A stretch of DNA of 64,000 bases from Allochromatium vinosum DSM 180 (lineage in GTDB: Bacteria; Pseudomonadota; Gammaproteobacteria; Chromatiales; Chromatiaceae), in assembly GCF_000025485.1 (NCBI RefSeq), contig NC_013851.1, forward strand, positions 239,001 to 303,000, in the 5' to 3' direction. The position numbers and the translations under genes were made by a program. This document shows, piece by piece, positions 25,601 to 34,000 of the stretch (positions within the stretch are counted from its first letter, which is position 1; each line of letters opens with the position of its first letter). The notes under the pieces were generated by a model. That model made no database searches, had not been told where the DNA came from, and saw only the letters and a list, made by a program, of their open reading frames with translations.

Positions 25601-27923
25601 TGTAATAGGTACCGTCGGTGGTGGGATCGCCACTGAAGGTGCGCGATGACGGATCGAATGACAGGCCCGGAATCTGGTTCGCGAGTACGCCGTCGTTGAG
25701 TAGCGTATTTCCGCTCGCGTCGCTCACGACCTCCACGCTATACGTCAGCCCCAACCCTTCCGCATCGCTGAAGGTATCGGCGGGTACCTGAAAGCTCCAG
25801 CTTCCTGAGCCACTGAAGCTCTGGTCACTGATCTCCGCATCGAGTATGGGCGCGTCATTGGTGCCGGTGAGCGTGATGGTCAGCGTCTGGGTCGTGGACG
25901 CTCCATCCTGATCAGTCACCCGGAACTCGAAGCTCTCGGTGACGCTCGCCCCCTGGGCCAGGGCATTGATGGCAACGAAGTTGGTGGGCGTATAGGTCCA
26001 GTTGCTGGTGCTGGTGTCTAGCGTGAGGGTGCCATAGAAACCATCCTTGGTGACGGTGCCAACACTGCTCGTGCCACCGCGAATACCGAACTGGATGCCA
26101 GAGGTGCCGTCCTCGATGTCGTTGGCGGTGAGCGTGCCGCTGAGTGCGCCACTGTCGATTTCGACCTTGCTGGAAGCAACTGCATCGTCCCAGTTCACTG
26201 TCTCGGTCAGGGTCGCCGCACCTTGAGAGCTGGTAAAGGTCGGCGGGTCGTTTACAGGCGCGACCGCGACCGAAACGGTTGCGGTATTAGTCGATTGCCC
26301 ATCATTATTATCGATGACACGAATGGTCAGCGCGCCTGGAGTGCCGTTGTAGTTGGCGGTTGGAACGAATTGGAGCTTATAGGTAGACAGCAACGTCGTG
26401 CCGTTGGTGACATCAGACCAGCTTGCGCCATTGTCCACTGAATAACGCCACACCCCTTCACCAGCGGTCGCGGCATTGCTGACGATATAGATGCCCTTGA
26501 AGCTGGCGCCGGTATCGACATCGCTGAAGCGTGCACCAAACAGATTGGCGACCGTAGTCCCAGGATTGAGCGCGTTGGTGTTACCCGCATCCTCCAAGAT
26601 GCCGGGCATGACCGCATCGCCTGTGACGCTCGGCAAGTCGTTGACGCCACTGAAGGAAACGGTCAGGGTCTTGCTGCTGCTCAGGCTGCCGTCCGAGACC
26701 GAGACTGTGAAGTTGTGGCTGGCCGTGGCGCCGGCCGCCAGGGTGTTGATGGCGGCCGCGTTCGGTGTGAAGGTGAAACTGCCGTTGGTCGCGACGCTCA
26801 GGGCGCCATAGGTTTGAGTGCCGCCGCCGGAGAAACTGAGCGTGCCAGTCGGCGTGCTGTCGGTCGCCGTGAGTGTGCCGGTGAGATTCGAGAACGACGT
26901 ATCGTTTGTGGAGGTGTCGACGACGGTACCGATGTTGCTGTAGCTATCGGTAAACGTGGGTGCGGTCGGAGTGGGAACCGGATTGCTGCCGATATCTTCC
27001 GGCTGGGGCGGTGGCGCGCTGGGGTTATTGGTGCCGATATAGATGGAGTAGGTTCCACGATAGCCCGGTGAATAAGTGGTCGCGCGGATTTCGTCGCCGG
27101 GTTGGTAGACCCAGGTAACGAAGGCGTCGTAACTGCGTTCACCGTCGCCGCGGTCATCGTCTTGGGTCACGATGCTTCCGCCTCGGGCCACTTGTAGGTA
27201 GTCATCTACCGTCGACGAGTTGCCCATGTAGACATAGACGGTCGTGCCCGCCTCGACGCCATTGAGAATGTACCTGTCCCATTTATTACCCGCACGCAGC
27301 GGGTTCTCTGGGTCGCTATCGGTGATCTCGCCGTCGTATTTGGTCTGGAAGGTATAGCTCCCCCATGTATAGGGAGCCGAGGCCAGACCTGATGGAAGCT
27401 GCGAGTCAGTACCAAGCACGGTGTCGTACGCAGGGATCGCTAGGGTGACACTTTCAATGGGACCGGTTTGAAATTCCAATGTCCAATCAGCACCGAGCAC
27501 ACTGGTGCCGGTAAAATTCTCCGACGCCGCCACATCCGCCCCAGTCAGTTCGGCCAGTCGCGCGACGAAGGCCGCACCGCTTTCGCCCTCAGCGACGTTA
27601 CAGCCATAGAGCAGGATGTCGCCGTCCTCGCTTAGATGTTCGCCGAGCGTGACCAGATCTTCGGCGCGCTCATCGAGCACCGCGCCATCGAGCACCAGAT
27701 TCCCAAGATCCACCCGCCCCGAGTCGCCATGGCTGACGACATGGATGGCGTTCAATCCCGAGCGTCCTTCCAGCGCAGCCAGGATCTGGGCCAGCCCGTC
27801 CGTCTCGGGATCGAGCAGATGCACCTCCGCCTCGGTGGGCAGACCGGCAAGTAGGGTATCGAGATCGCTCAGATCACCGGCGATGAAATAAAGGTTAGCG
27901 GAGGTAGCAGACGGATTGGCCAT
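16629..27923 (-). CDS. Giant DUF4347-VCBS/cadherin-like-RTX protein, 3764 aa, type I secreted
   Basis: Residues 1-165 form a DUF4347 domain with HVVSHGDSG (His65) and LYGCNVAEG (Cys108). Residues of about 170-310 resemble a pre-peptidase C-terminal-like beta domain (GNKWDRYILNGVEAGTTVYVYMG). A long array of VCBS, cadherin-like and Ig-like repeats follows, recognised by recurrent VNDAP linkers. Residues of about 3290-3660 hold RTX nonapeptides of the GGxGxDxLxGG type, with three near-identical 136-aa units (coding DNA 16981-18204). The last ~95 residues (TFVFDTVPTISNIDVITDFN) resemble the serralysin-type RTX C-terminus, the uncleaved type I secretion signal. There is no N-terminal signal peptide. 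It is likely a calcium-dependent surface or matrix adhesin exported by the ABC system at 38032-41166. GGTGAG precedes the ATG. Confidence 0.88.
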   Translation of the reverse strand: MANPSATSANLYFIAGDLSDLDTLLAGLPTEAEVHLLDPETDGLAQILAALEGRSGLNAIHVVSHGDSGRVDLGNLVLDGAVLDERAEDLVTLGEHLSEDGDILLYGCNVAEGESGAAFVARLAELTGADVAASENFTGTSVLGADWTLEFQTGPIESVTLAIPAYDTVLGTDSQLPSGLASAPYTWGSYTFQTKYDGEITDSDPENPLRAGNKWDRYILNGVEAGTTVYVYMGNSSTVDDYLQVARGGSIVTQDDDRGDGERSYDAFVTWVYQPGDEIRATTYSPGYRGTYSIYIGTNNPSAPPPQPEDIGSNPVPTPTAPTFTDSYSNIGTVVDTSTNDTSFSNLTGTLTATDSTPTGTLSFSGGGTQTYGALSVATNGSFTFTPNAAAINTLAAGATASHNFTVSVSDGSLSSSKTLTVSFSGVNDLPSVTGDAVMPGILEDAGNTNALNPGTTVANLFGARFSDVDTGASFKGIYIVSNAATAGEGVWRYSVDNGASWSDVTNGTTLLSTYKLQFVPTANYNGTPGALTIRVIDNNDGQSTNTATVSVAVAPVNDPPTFTSSQGAATLTETVNWDDAVASSKVEIDSGALSGTLTANDIEDGTSGIQFGIRGGTSSVGTVTKDGFYGTLTLDTSTSNWTYTPTNFVAINALAQGASVTESFEFRVTDQDGASTTQTLTITLTGTNDAPILDAEISDQSFSGSGSWSFQVPADTFSDAEGLGLTYSVEVVSDASGNTLLNDGVLANQIPGLSFDPSSRTFSGDPTTDGTYYIKVTATDSDGVTASDVFQLDLSNVGNQPPYVANPIAPVVVADIPEQFSVEFSSALGGSELSFDGQTIPLGTGQTGAQVASAVVSAGDTTNYTVALKGGSPETVIFTAKSDGDVTDSTYNDLVGAGTYAGSPAISKVQDGITGSPESFVLNLVNNDGTERTLTFDGTTVTISADVLTTGGTIADLFVTADSESGFANWSVTKVSETEVRFTHINNGDQLDISLDDFSGTYKDLALLPPSISGTVDGSSGQPEIFEVTYGTGLSGSTLIFDDVTATAGTALTAEQVAQAVVDAGNTSNWSVALDGSDPSKVVYTSLNQGDQTDPQDTDFTGSYNTDGGGTLILAKLADGAGWSYQVPLTTFADPENNALTYSAELDGTPLVDSQALSFDSGTRIFSGDGSSLPPGVITIIAHDAISGGAATAVVPLTLSTTDAGVSAGAAIPEETWTGAGEHSFQIPADAFSYADGDSDGSSLSYSATLDNDDPLPSWLHFDGDTATFSGNPPAGAAGSLNLKVTANDTTGAPSSAVQTFTLTIADPNDAPVVTTHLEDQSHNGTAGWSLNVGTLFSDPDGNADGTPTTAGLTYGAEVSDGAGGWTSTLPTWLSFDGNTGVFNGNPPAGTPYLNLRVTGTDPGGASTSTSFILDLAAAADGATAVNTPGTLATPSDNNGGNIQLGDILSAPVPTDADGVPGTVNYQWQVSADGSTWSDIAGATAATFTVTQSVSSQQIRAQAFYTDGGGYAESPVSNALTIPTFNLPGSVTIAGSLAPGQILTATISDGNGLTRATPTYTWYRGDSEGAKTTVVGNLSAYTLTNADGNKYITVEVSYTDDEGTPETVTGTRSTAVTLGAMPPVAGDDAATAIEASGVANATPGTNPTGNLFQNDTDANSGDTKTLTAIRRGESEGSGAVGTTDSGEYLYSVAGQYGTLRVKANGDYIYEVNQSNYFVESLNTSDSLTDAFNYTVTDGAGFSDTAVLRVTIQGADDALTVSSLPERFEMLEDVPAYLPPAFSITDVDSPDQNITVTFITSAGSLSATSGEGVTVTGSGTGTLTLTGALSSLGPWLQTPERILYSSVLDVNGTGAASIEFLTNDGGGDVSRGTIQVDITAVNDAPDGADAHRVTLEDTPYIFSAADFGFTDTPDEVSGGSSAHILLSVVLTTLPANGKLQLDGVDVEAGDEISVSDITAGKLAFVPTTDENNASTPGDDYTSFTFQVRDDGGVDNSGVDLDPTPNTLTLAVTPVNDAPVLTNAVESQPTLTTIDEDTIDSPGHRISDLVRAVDGTNPAGVTGQSVVTDVDFTTQASADDEAWDHGIAIYGLTNAGPALGLGGVWEFSTDDGASWIPIDTGQINGGDTALLLRSSDKIRFVPDEDNATEAGIDYYLWDGLVAGVADQQGTYADVAVRGGTTNYSTASDSARITITPLNDAPILDLNGTAVGTGYQALFKPRGVEVAVVASDMTITDVDLPDTIVSATVALTAGALDNLFGTIYETLSAPLGAFNAPSGAILNIVANSDNTELTISGTGTQGDYVAALKTVTYDNANPSPITGDRTVTISVTDGALTEPGNPLTTTSITTVAVPWVPVIDLNGSSDTSENRDFSIGYTEGSAGVPIANPTATITDQDGNLDSVTLTLNNPLNGAAEYLYLDANQLALLPSYGLQITGNGTHEITFSSLSGSPDRDATTFQHFLRGVKYINEAAATDSSGLRTVTVSAVDDDGYDSVNATTTITLTQVNDVPTGADQTIEIAENAIYTFQTADFGFSDVNDIPPDDLAFVQITRLPDAGTGSLTLDGAPVALDQFISASDIAAGRFVFSPIGDAIAAPKASGYASFAFRVQDDGGTANGGIDLALSANTLTFDVLAVNDASVLDGEAIALTTMDENALGNTGQTVSDLLGGANDVDPGALSGVAIYDASNAGPGGGTWQYRIDGGTWTAFPVVSEGAALLLKATDEVRFLPDGDNGTTASFDYYAWDQSAGSAGTTADVSTTRGGTSAFSLDGARASIEVTDVNDAPTLDLDDDGSGTGFTAIFRPRGDAVAVVDDDLVIADVDTGDTLSGATLTLAGIRDAGFETLSSSLGESYAGSLGTLTISGNGTETLTISGAGTHAEYATLLQSVRYLNSNPSATAGDRQVTISVTDSAVTEPGQARSASAVTTIQTPWTPVIDLNGPGGAGRHHSVSYTEGQGALAIATADSTITDQDGNIAHLTVTLRDGAPTGGTTESLGIAASLISTLAGLGITTTQTNAWTLEFDGPKDVSYYQLALRGVRYTNTSEAPAGTATVTVTPTDAGTGALVGVGATTTINFIGVNDAPTGSVTLDGTPAELQTLTANTSALGDLDGLTGASYAYQWQVSANGGTSWSDLSGATGASHALDDTLGGRQVRVQVSYTDDAGFTNTVASAGQAITNVRDSFRLTEGPDTYDGRANPIAQVIEALGGNDTVQGGAGDDRLYGQDGDDSLNGQYGDDVLDGGAGNDRLTGGPGTDTVLGGDGDDWLGGGFGNDRQEGGDGNDVFAGNPSGDDVLDGGAGEDRADYSESSDAVRVDLRQSGPQWISTASGTDTLISIEQLTGSAYADTLTGNTAANRLAGGEGDDTLSGQEGDDWLDGGAGNDRLTGGPGTDTVLGGDGDDWLGGGFGNDRQEGGAGNDVFAGNPSGDDVLDGGAGEDRADYSESSDAVRVDLRQSGPQWISTASGTDTLISIEQLTGSAYADTLTGNTAANRLAGGEGDDTLSGQEGDDWLDGGAGNDRLTGGPGTDTVLGGDGDDWLGGGFGNDRQEGGDGNDVFAGNPSGDDVLDGGAGEDRADYSESSDAVRVDLRQSGPQWISTYSGTDTLISIEQLTGSAYADTLTGNTAANRLAGGEGDDTLSGQEGDDWLDGGAGNDWLGGGSGTDILTGGTGVDTFVFDTVPTISNIDVITDFNHAEDVIALSSAVFTAFTGHEGERVGQNANLFYNNFSGTLYYDADGSQPGSAVAFAILGQDTHPVTFDTVLIIA
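16981..18204 (-). repeat. Three tandem 408-bp RTX units in RTX gene 1
   Basis: Units are 16981-17388, 17389-17796 and 17797-18204, each 136 codons and nearly identical. Two marker positions distinguish them in + strand order: ISTYSGTD then GDGND (unit 1), ISTASGTD then GAGND (unit 2), ISTASGTD then GDGND (unit 3). Confidence 0.92.
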
Positions 27924-27964
27924 GGGATCTCACCAAAATCGAGTTTTGATCGAATGCGGCAAAT

Positions 27965-27994
27965 ATCCAGGTACGCGCGTTGGCGTACCTGGAT
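27965..27994. terminator. Hairpin between the two RTX genes
   Basis: The same 12-bp stem and 6-nt loop as at 16591-16620, placed 8 bp after the stop of the 2291-aa RTX gene and 41 bp before the start of the 3764-aa gene. The whole gap is 79 bp, so any separate promoter for the downstream gene would have to lie in or overlap the hairpin. It may tune read-through between the two genes. Confidence 0.7.
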
Positions 27995-28002
27995 GCTCAA
28001 TG

Positions 28003-31000
28003 TCAAGCGATGATGAGGACGGTATCGAAGGTCACCGGGTGGGTGTCCTGACCTAAGATGGCGAAGGCCACGGCGCTGCCGGGTTGGCTGCCATCGGCAT
28101 CGTAGTAGAGGGTGCCGCTGAAGTTGTTGTAGAAGAGGTTGGCGTTCTGGCCGACCCGTTCTCCCTCGTGCCCGGTGAAGGCGGTGAAGACGGCACTGGA
28201 GAGGGCGATGACATCCTCGGCATGGTTGAAGTCGGTGATGACATCGATGTTGCTGATAGTCGGTACGGTGTCGAAGACGAAGGTGTCGACACCGGTCCCG
28301 CCGGTAAGGATATCGGTGCCGGAGCCGCCGCCGAGCCAATCGTTGCCGGCGCCGCCGTCGAGCCAGTCGTCGCCTTCCTGGCCGCTGAGGATGTCGTCAC
28401 CCTCGCCACCCGCCAGGCGGTTGGCCGCCGTGTTGCCGGTGAGGGTGTCGGCGTAGGCGCTACCGGTCAGCTGCTCGATGCTGATCAGGGTGTCGGTACC
28501 GCTGTAGGTGCTGATCCACTGCGGGCCGCTCTGGCGCAGGTCCACTCGCACCGCGTCGCTCGATTCGCTGTAGTCGGCGCGGTCCTCACCGGCCCCGCCG
28601 TCGAGCACGTCGTCGCCAGACGGGTTGCCGGCAAACACGTCGTTGCCGGCACCGCCCTCCTGGCGGTCGTTGCCAAAGCCGCCGCCGAGCCAGTCGTCAC
28701 CGTCGCCGCCGAGTACGGTGTCGGTCCCCGGTCCGCCCGTGAGGCGGTCGTTGCCGGCCCCGCCGTCGAGCCAGTCGTCGCCTTCCTGGCCGCTGAGGGT
28801 GTCGTCACCCTCGCCACCCGCCAGGCGGTTGGCCGCCGTGTTGCCGGTGAGGGTGTCGGCGTAGGCGCTGCCGGTCAGCTGCTCGATGCTGATCAGGGTG
28901 TCGGTACCGCTGGCGGTGCTGATCCACTGCGGGCCGCTCTGGCGCAGGTCCACTCGCACCGCGTCGCTCGATTCGCTGTAGTCGGCGCGGTCCTCACCGG
29001 CCCCGCCGTCGAGCACGTCGTCGCCAGACGGGTTGCCGGCAAACACGTCGTTGCCGTCTCCGCCCTCCTGGCGGTCGTTGCCAAAGCCGCCGCCGAGCCA
29101 GTCGTCACCGTCGCCGCCGAGTACGGTGTCGGTCCCCGGTCCGCCCGTGAGGCGGTCGTTGCCGGCCCCGCCGTCGAGCACGTCGTCGCCATACTGGCCG
29201 TTGAGGCTGTCGTCACCGTCCTGCCCATAGAGCCGGTCATCGCCTGCACCCCCCTGGACGGTGTCGTTGCCCCCGAGCGCCTCGATCACCTGGGCGATGG
29301 GGTTGGCGCGACCATCGTAGGTGTCTGGACCCTCGGTCAGGCGGAAGCTGTCGCGTACGTTGGTGATCGCCTGCCCGGCGCTGGCCACGGTGTTGGTGAA
29401 GCCGGCATCGTCGGTGTAGCTGACCTGGACCCGTACCTGTCTGCCGCCGAGGGTGTCGTCGAGCGCGTGGCTGGCGCCGGTGGCCCCGGACAGGTCGCTC
29501 CAGCTGGTGCCGCCATTGGCGCTGACCTGCCATTGATAGGCGTAGCTGGCGCCGGTGAGGCCATCGAGGTCGCCCAGGGCGCTGGTGTTGGCCGTCAGTG
29601 TCTGCAACTCCGCTGGCGTGCCGTCGAGGGTGACGCTCCCCGTGGGGGCGTCGTTGACGCCGATGAAGTTGATGGTGGTGGTGGCCCCTACGCCCACCAG
29701 GGCGCCCGTCCCGGCGTCGGTCGGGGTGACGGTGACGGTGGCCGTGCCCGCCGGGGCCTCGGAGGTGTTTGTGTAGCGCACTCCGCGCAGTGCCAGCTGG
29801 TAGTAGCTGACGTCCTTGGGGCCATCAAACTCCAGCGTCCAGGCGTTGGTCTGGGTGGTGGTGATGCCAAGCCCGGCGAGGGTGCTGATCAGGCTTGCAG
29901 CAATGCCGAGCGATTCGGTGGTGCCGCCCGTGGGAGCGCCGTCGCGCAGCGTCACGGTCAGGTGCGCGATGTTGCCGTCCTGGTCGGTGATGGTGCTGTC
30001 GGCGGTGGCGATGGCGAGTGCGCCCTGGCCTTCGGTGTAGCTGACGCTGTGGTGGCGACCCGCTCCACCGGGGCCGTTGAGGTCGATCACCGGCGTCCAG
30101 GGGGTCTGGATGGTGGTCACGGCACTGGCACTGCGCGCCTGACCCGGCTCGGTGACGGCGCTGTCGGTGACGCTGATCGTCACCTGCCGGTCTCCCGCCG
30201 TCGCCGAGGGGTTGCTGTTGAGATAGCGCACGCTCTGCAACAGGGTCGCGTACTCGGCGTGCGTGCCCGCGCCGCTGATCGTCAGTGTCTCGGTCCCGTT
30301 GCCACTGATCGTCAAGGTGCCCAGGCTGCCGGCGTAGCTCTCGCCCAAGCTGGATGACAGGGTTTCCTGAAGAATGAAGTCGTTGTCGCGATCACCGGCG
30401 GTGATCGTAACCGTCGCGCCGCTCAGGGTGTCGCCGGTATCGACGTCGGCGATGACCAGATCGTCATCGACCACGGCCACCGCATCACCACGCGGACGGA
30501 AGATGGCGGTGAAGCCCGTGCCGGAGCCGTCGTCATCCAGGTCCAGGGTCGGGGCGTCATTGACGTCCGTGACCTCAATGCTCGCGCGGGCGCCATCCAG
30601 AGAGAAGGCACTGGTTCCACCGCGCGTCGTGCTCACGTCAGCGGTCGTTCCGGCACTGCCCGCCGACTGATCCCAGGCATAGTAGTCGAAGCTGGCCGTG
30701 GTGCCGTTTTGAGCGTCAGGGACGAAGCGCACGCTGTCGGTGTCTTTCAACAACAGGGCGCCGCTCTCAGAGACCGCACCAAAGGCGATCCAGGTACTGC
30801 TGCCGGCGAGCTGATATTGCCAGGTGCCGACGCCAGGACCGGCGTTGCTGGTCGCATGGATGGCGATACCTTGCAGGTTGACTGGGTCGACGTCGCTGAT
30901 GCCGGGGATCAGCGACGAGACCAGGTGGCCGGTGTTGCTGGTCGCATCTTCGTCGATGGTCGTCAGATTGGAACCGGAACCGCTGAGCACCGGGGCATCG

Positions 31001-34000
31001 TTGACCGGATCGACGTCGATCGTGATGGTGTTCGCGCTCGCATCGAGGTCGACACCACCGTTGGCGGTACCACCATTGTCCTGGACCTGGAAGGTGAAGC
31101 TGGCATAGTCGTTGCCGCTCCCCTCGCTGACAGGCGTGTAGACGAGTTCGCCGGCCGCAATATCGGCGGCACTGACGAACTGCCCGGCGCTGACCGCGTT
31201 GCCGGCGAGCGTGAGACTGCCCAGCGCCGGCAGACTGGTAATCTTGACGGCGAGCAGGCTGTTCGGCGGGAGGTCGTTGGAATCCGTGAAGCCGAAGTCG
31301 GCTTGGGAGAAGGTGTGAGCGCTGTCCTCGTTAATGGTCAGCGTCTTGTCGGCACCCGCCGGAGCGTCGTTGATCGGCGCCATCGTGATGGTGGCGGTAG
31401 CGGCGAGACTGTCATTGCCATCATTGTCCGTGGCATTGACGACAACGATGCGGTGCGCGCTGGTATCGGTATCCTCGGCGGTGTTGAGGTATTTCACGCC
31501 GCGCAGATAGTACTGGAAGATGGTGGCGTCGCCGCTGCCGGTGAAGGTGAGTTCATGTGTTCCGTTGCCCGTCAGCGTGATGCCGTCGCCCGCGAGATTA
31601 GCCTCCTGGGTCGGGTCGAGATAGAGATACTCCTCTGCACCGTTGAGTGGATTGGTGAGCGTGAGCGTCAGGCTGACGATGTTGCCATCCTGGTCGGTGA
31701 TGGTGGCCGTGGGATTGGCGATGACCAGACCAGGGTCATCCTCGGTGTAGGCGACCGTGTAGTCGCGATTGGTCGAGTCGTCGCTGGAGCCGTTGAGGTC
31801 GACGACCGGCACCCACTGGACCTTGACTGTGGTATCGGCGGTGGCCACTTCGCCGCTGTCGTCGGTGAGGGTGACAGTCAGGGTGCGATCGCCGTTGAAG
31901 GGGCTGGTATTGGCGTTGTTGTAGAAGATGGTTTGCAGCGCTGACTGGTAGTCGGCCAATGTCCCTGCGCCGCTGATGATGACTTCTGGGGTGCCGTTGC
32001 CGGTGATGGTCAGGGTCGCGCCCGACGGGGCGCTGAAACTGGTGATGGTTGCGCTTCCGGCCCCAGCGGCGCGCGCGCTCAGCGTTTCGTAGTCGGTGCC
32101 AAAGAGGTTGTCAAAGGCTCCGCCGGTGATGGCGACCCGGGCTTCGGTCATCATGGAGCCGTCCGGATCCGTGATGGTGATGTCGCTGTCGACGACCGCC
32201 ACCTCGGTGCCGCGCGCCTTGAAGGTGGTTTGGTAGTCGTTGCCCGTGGCGCTGCTGGAATCGTCGGCATCCAGATCGAGCGTGGGTGGGTCGACGACGT
32301 CGGTGACCATGATGCTCGTGCTATCGCCGTTCAGCGAGAAGGGGGTGTCGCCGCCACGGCTGGTGACATCGGCTGTGCTGCCGGCGCTACCGCTCGCTTG
32401 GTCCCAGGCGTAATAACTGAAGCTGGCGGTGGTGCCGTTCAGAGTATCCGGTACGAAGCGCACCTTGTCGGTGTCCTTCAGCAGCAGGGCGCTGGTTTCG
32501 GAGACCGTGCCAAAGGGCGTCCAAGAACCGCTATCGACTTGGTATTGCCAAACACCGCTGCCGGTTCCCGTGATGGCTGTGGCATAGATTGCCACGCCCT
32601 GTTCGATCGAGGCGGTTCCAGCGTTCGCCGGGTCGGGATCCGTGATGGTCGCCAGGAGGCTGGCGATGGTCTGGCCGGTGTTGCCGGTGTCATCCTCGGT
32701 GATCGAGGTCAAATCTTGGCCGGTGCCTGGGGTGAGTACAGGGGCATCATTGGACGCTGTGATCGAGGTGCCGAGCGTGACGGCGGAGGCCGAGACCGCC
32801 GAGGTTTCGGCCGCGCTGTCGTCGCTGGTGACATCGAAGGTCGCGCGCGAGGCGCCGTTGGTATAGCTGCCGCCGAAGGTACTGTCGACCGCGTGAACAG
32901 AGAGCGCGCCTGGGGTACCGCTATAGTCGGGCGCCGGCACGAATCTTAGCAGCGAGGCGGCGCTCAGCAGCAGGCCGTTGCTTGCGGAGACTGAGCCGAC
33001 CGCCTGCCAACCGGAGCCGCCATCGGTGGAGTATTCCCAAGTTCCTTCGCTCGGGGCGCTGGCGTCGCCGACCACGACGATGCCGCCCAGTGTATCGGCT
33101 GGAACATAGTCTTCGTCTGGATCGGAATAGAGTGCATCGAATAGATCCGAGACCGTGCTGCCCGTGGGATTTCCAGTATCCTCAGCGATGGTGCTTAGAG
33201 TTGCGGGACTGGTGAAGCTGGGGGCGTCATTGATCTGCCCCGTCACGGTGATGGTGCTTGTTGCTGTGCCGACATTCGCCGAGCCATCCTCGACAGATAT
33301 TGTGAGGGTGCGCGTTAAAGGCAGAGAGACAAAGTCATCTGCTGTATTTTCATAAGTGATTTTTTGAGCGATGGCGCTGATATCAAAGTCATCGATAGAT
33401 CCTGGAGGATTAGCTTGCGTGACCGTAACAGCATCGATGAGAAGCTCGCCGCCAAGAGCTTTACCGCCGGTAAAGTCATAGGAACCCGCGACAAACACAA
33501 ATCGGTAAACGCCTTCTTGTCCAGCGCTAATCACGATCGTCTCGGTTGCTCCGCTCGTGCCTCCGGTCTCTGAGTTGCCTGTCTCATCGAGGATCGTGAT
33601 AGTGTTTCCGGTATTGACATCGATGAGATAACCATAGGCGTCATAAGCATCACCGCCGGCTAGGGCTTTCCACCAAAAGGAGACCGAATCACCCTGCTGG
33701 AGTGAGACCGTGCCGTTGCTATAGACATAAGGGCCGCGGATGACACCATAGCTTTGGTTGATCGAGGACGAGCCAGTGTTTAAGCGAACTTCATAATTGG
33801 AATTTGAATCATGGTCAGCAACATAGGCTGACTGATTAAAAGTGCCGCCTGTTGTGTTATCACCAATGGAGCCGTTATTTGTCGGATAGGTGGTATCGAT
33901 AGGTGTTGATTGGCCAGCGATTTGATAGACACCATCAAGCCTAACCCGCTCGCCACTACGCCCTTCATTGAGCTGCGTTGTCCAGCCGGTGATGGCTGTA

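Larger units (their letters stand above)
27959..30708 (-). repeat. Long repeat block B: near-identical 3' end of RTX gene 2
   Basis: Partner of 16585-19730. It carries two rather than three 408-bp units (28355-28762 and 28763-29170). The replaced inner segment at 30367-30416 reads TITAGDRDNDFILQ in the protein, where RTX gene 1 reads TLAGIRDAGF. Confidence 0.9.
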
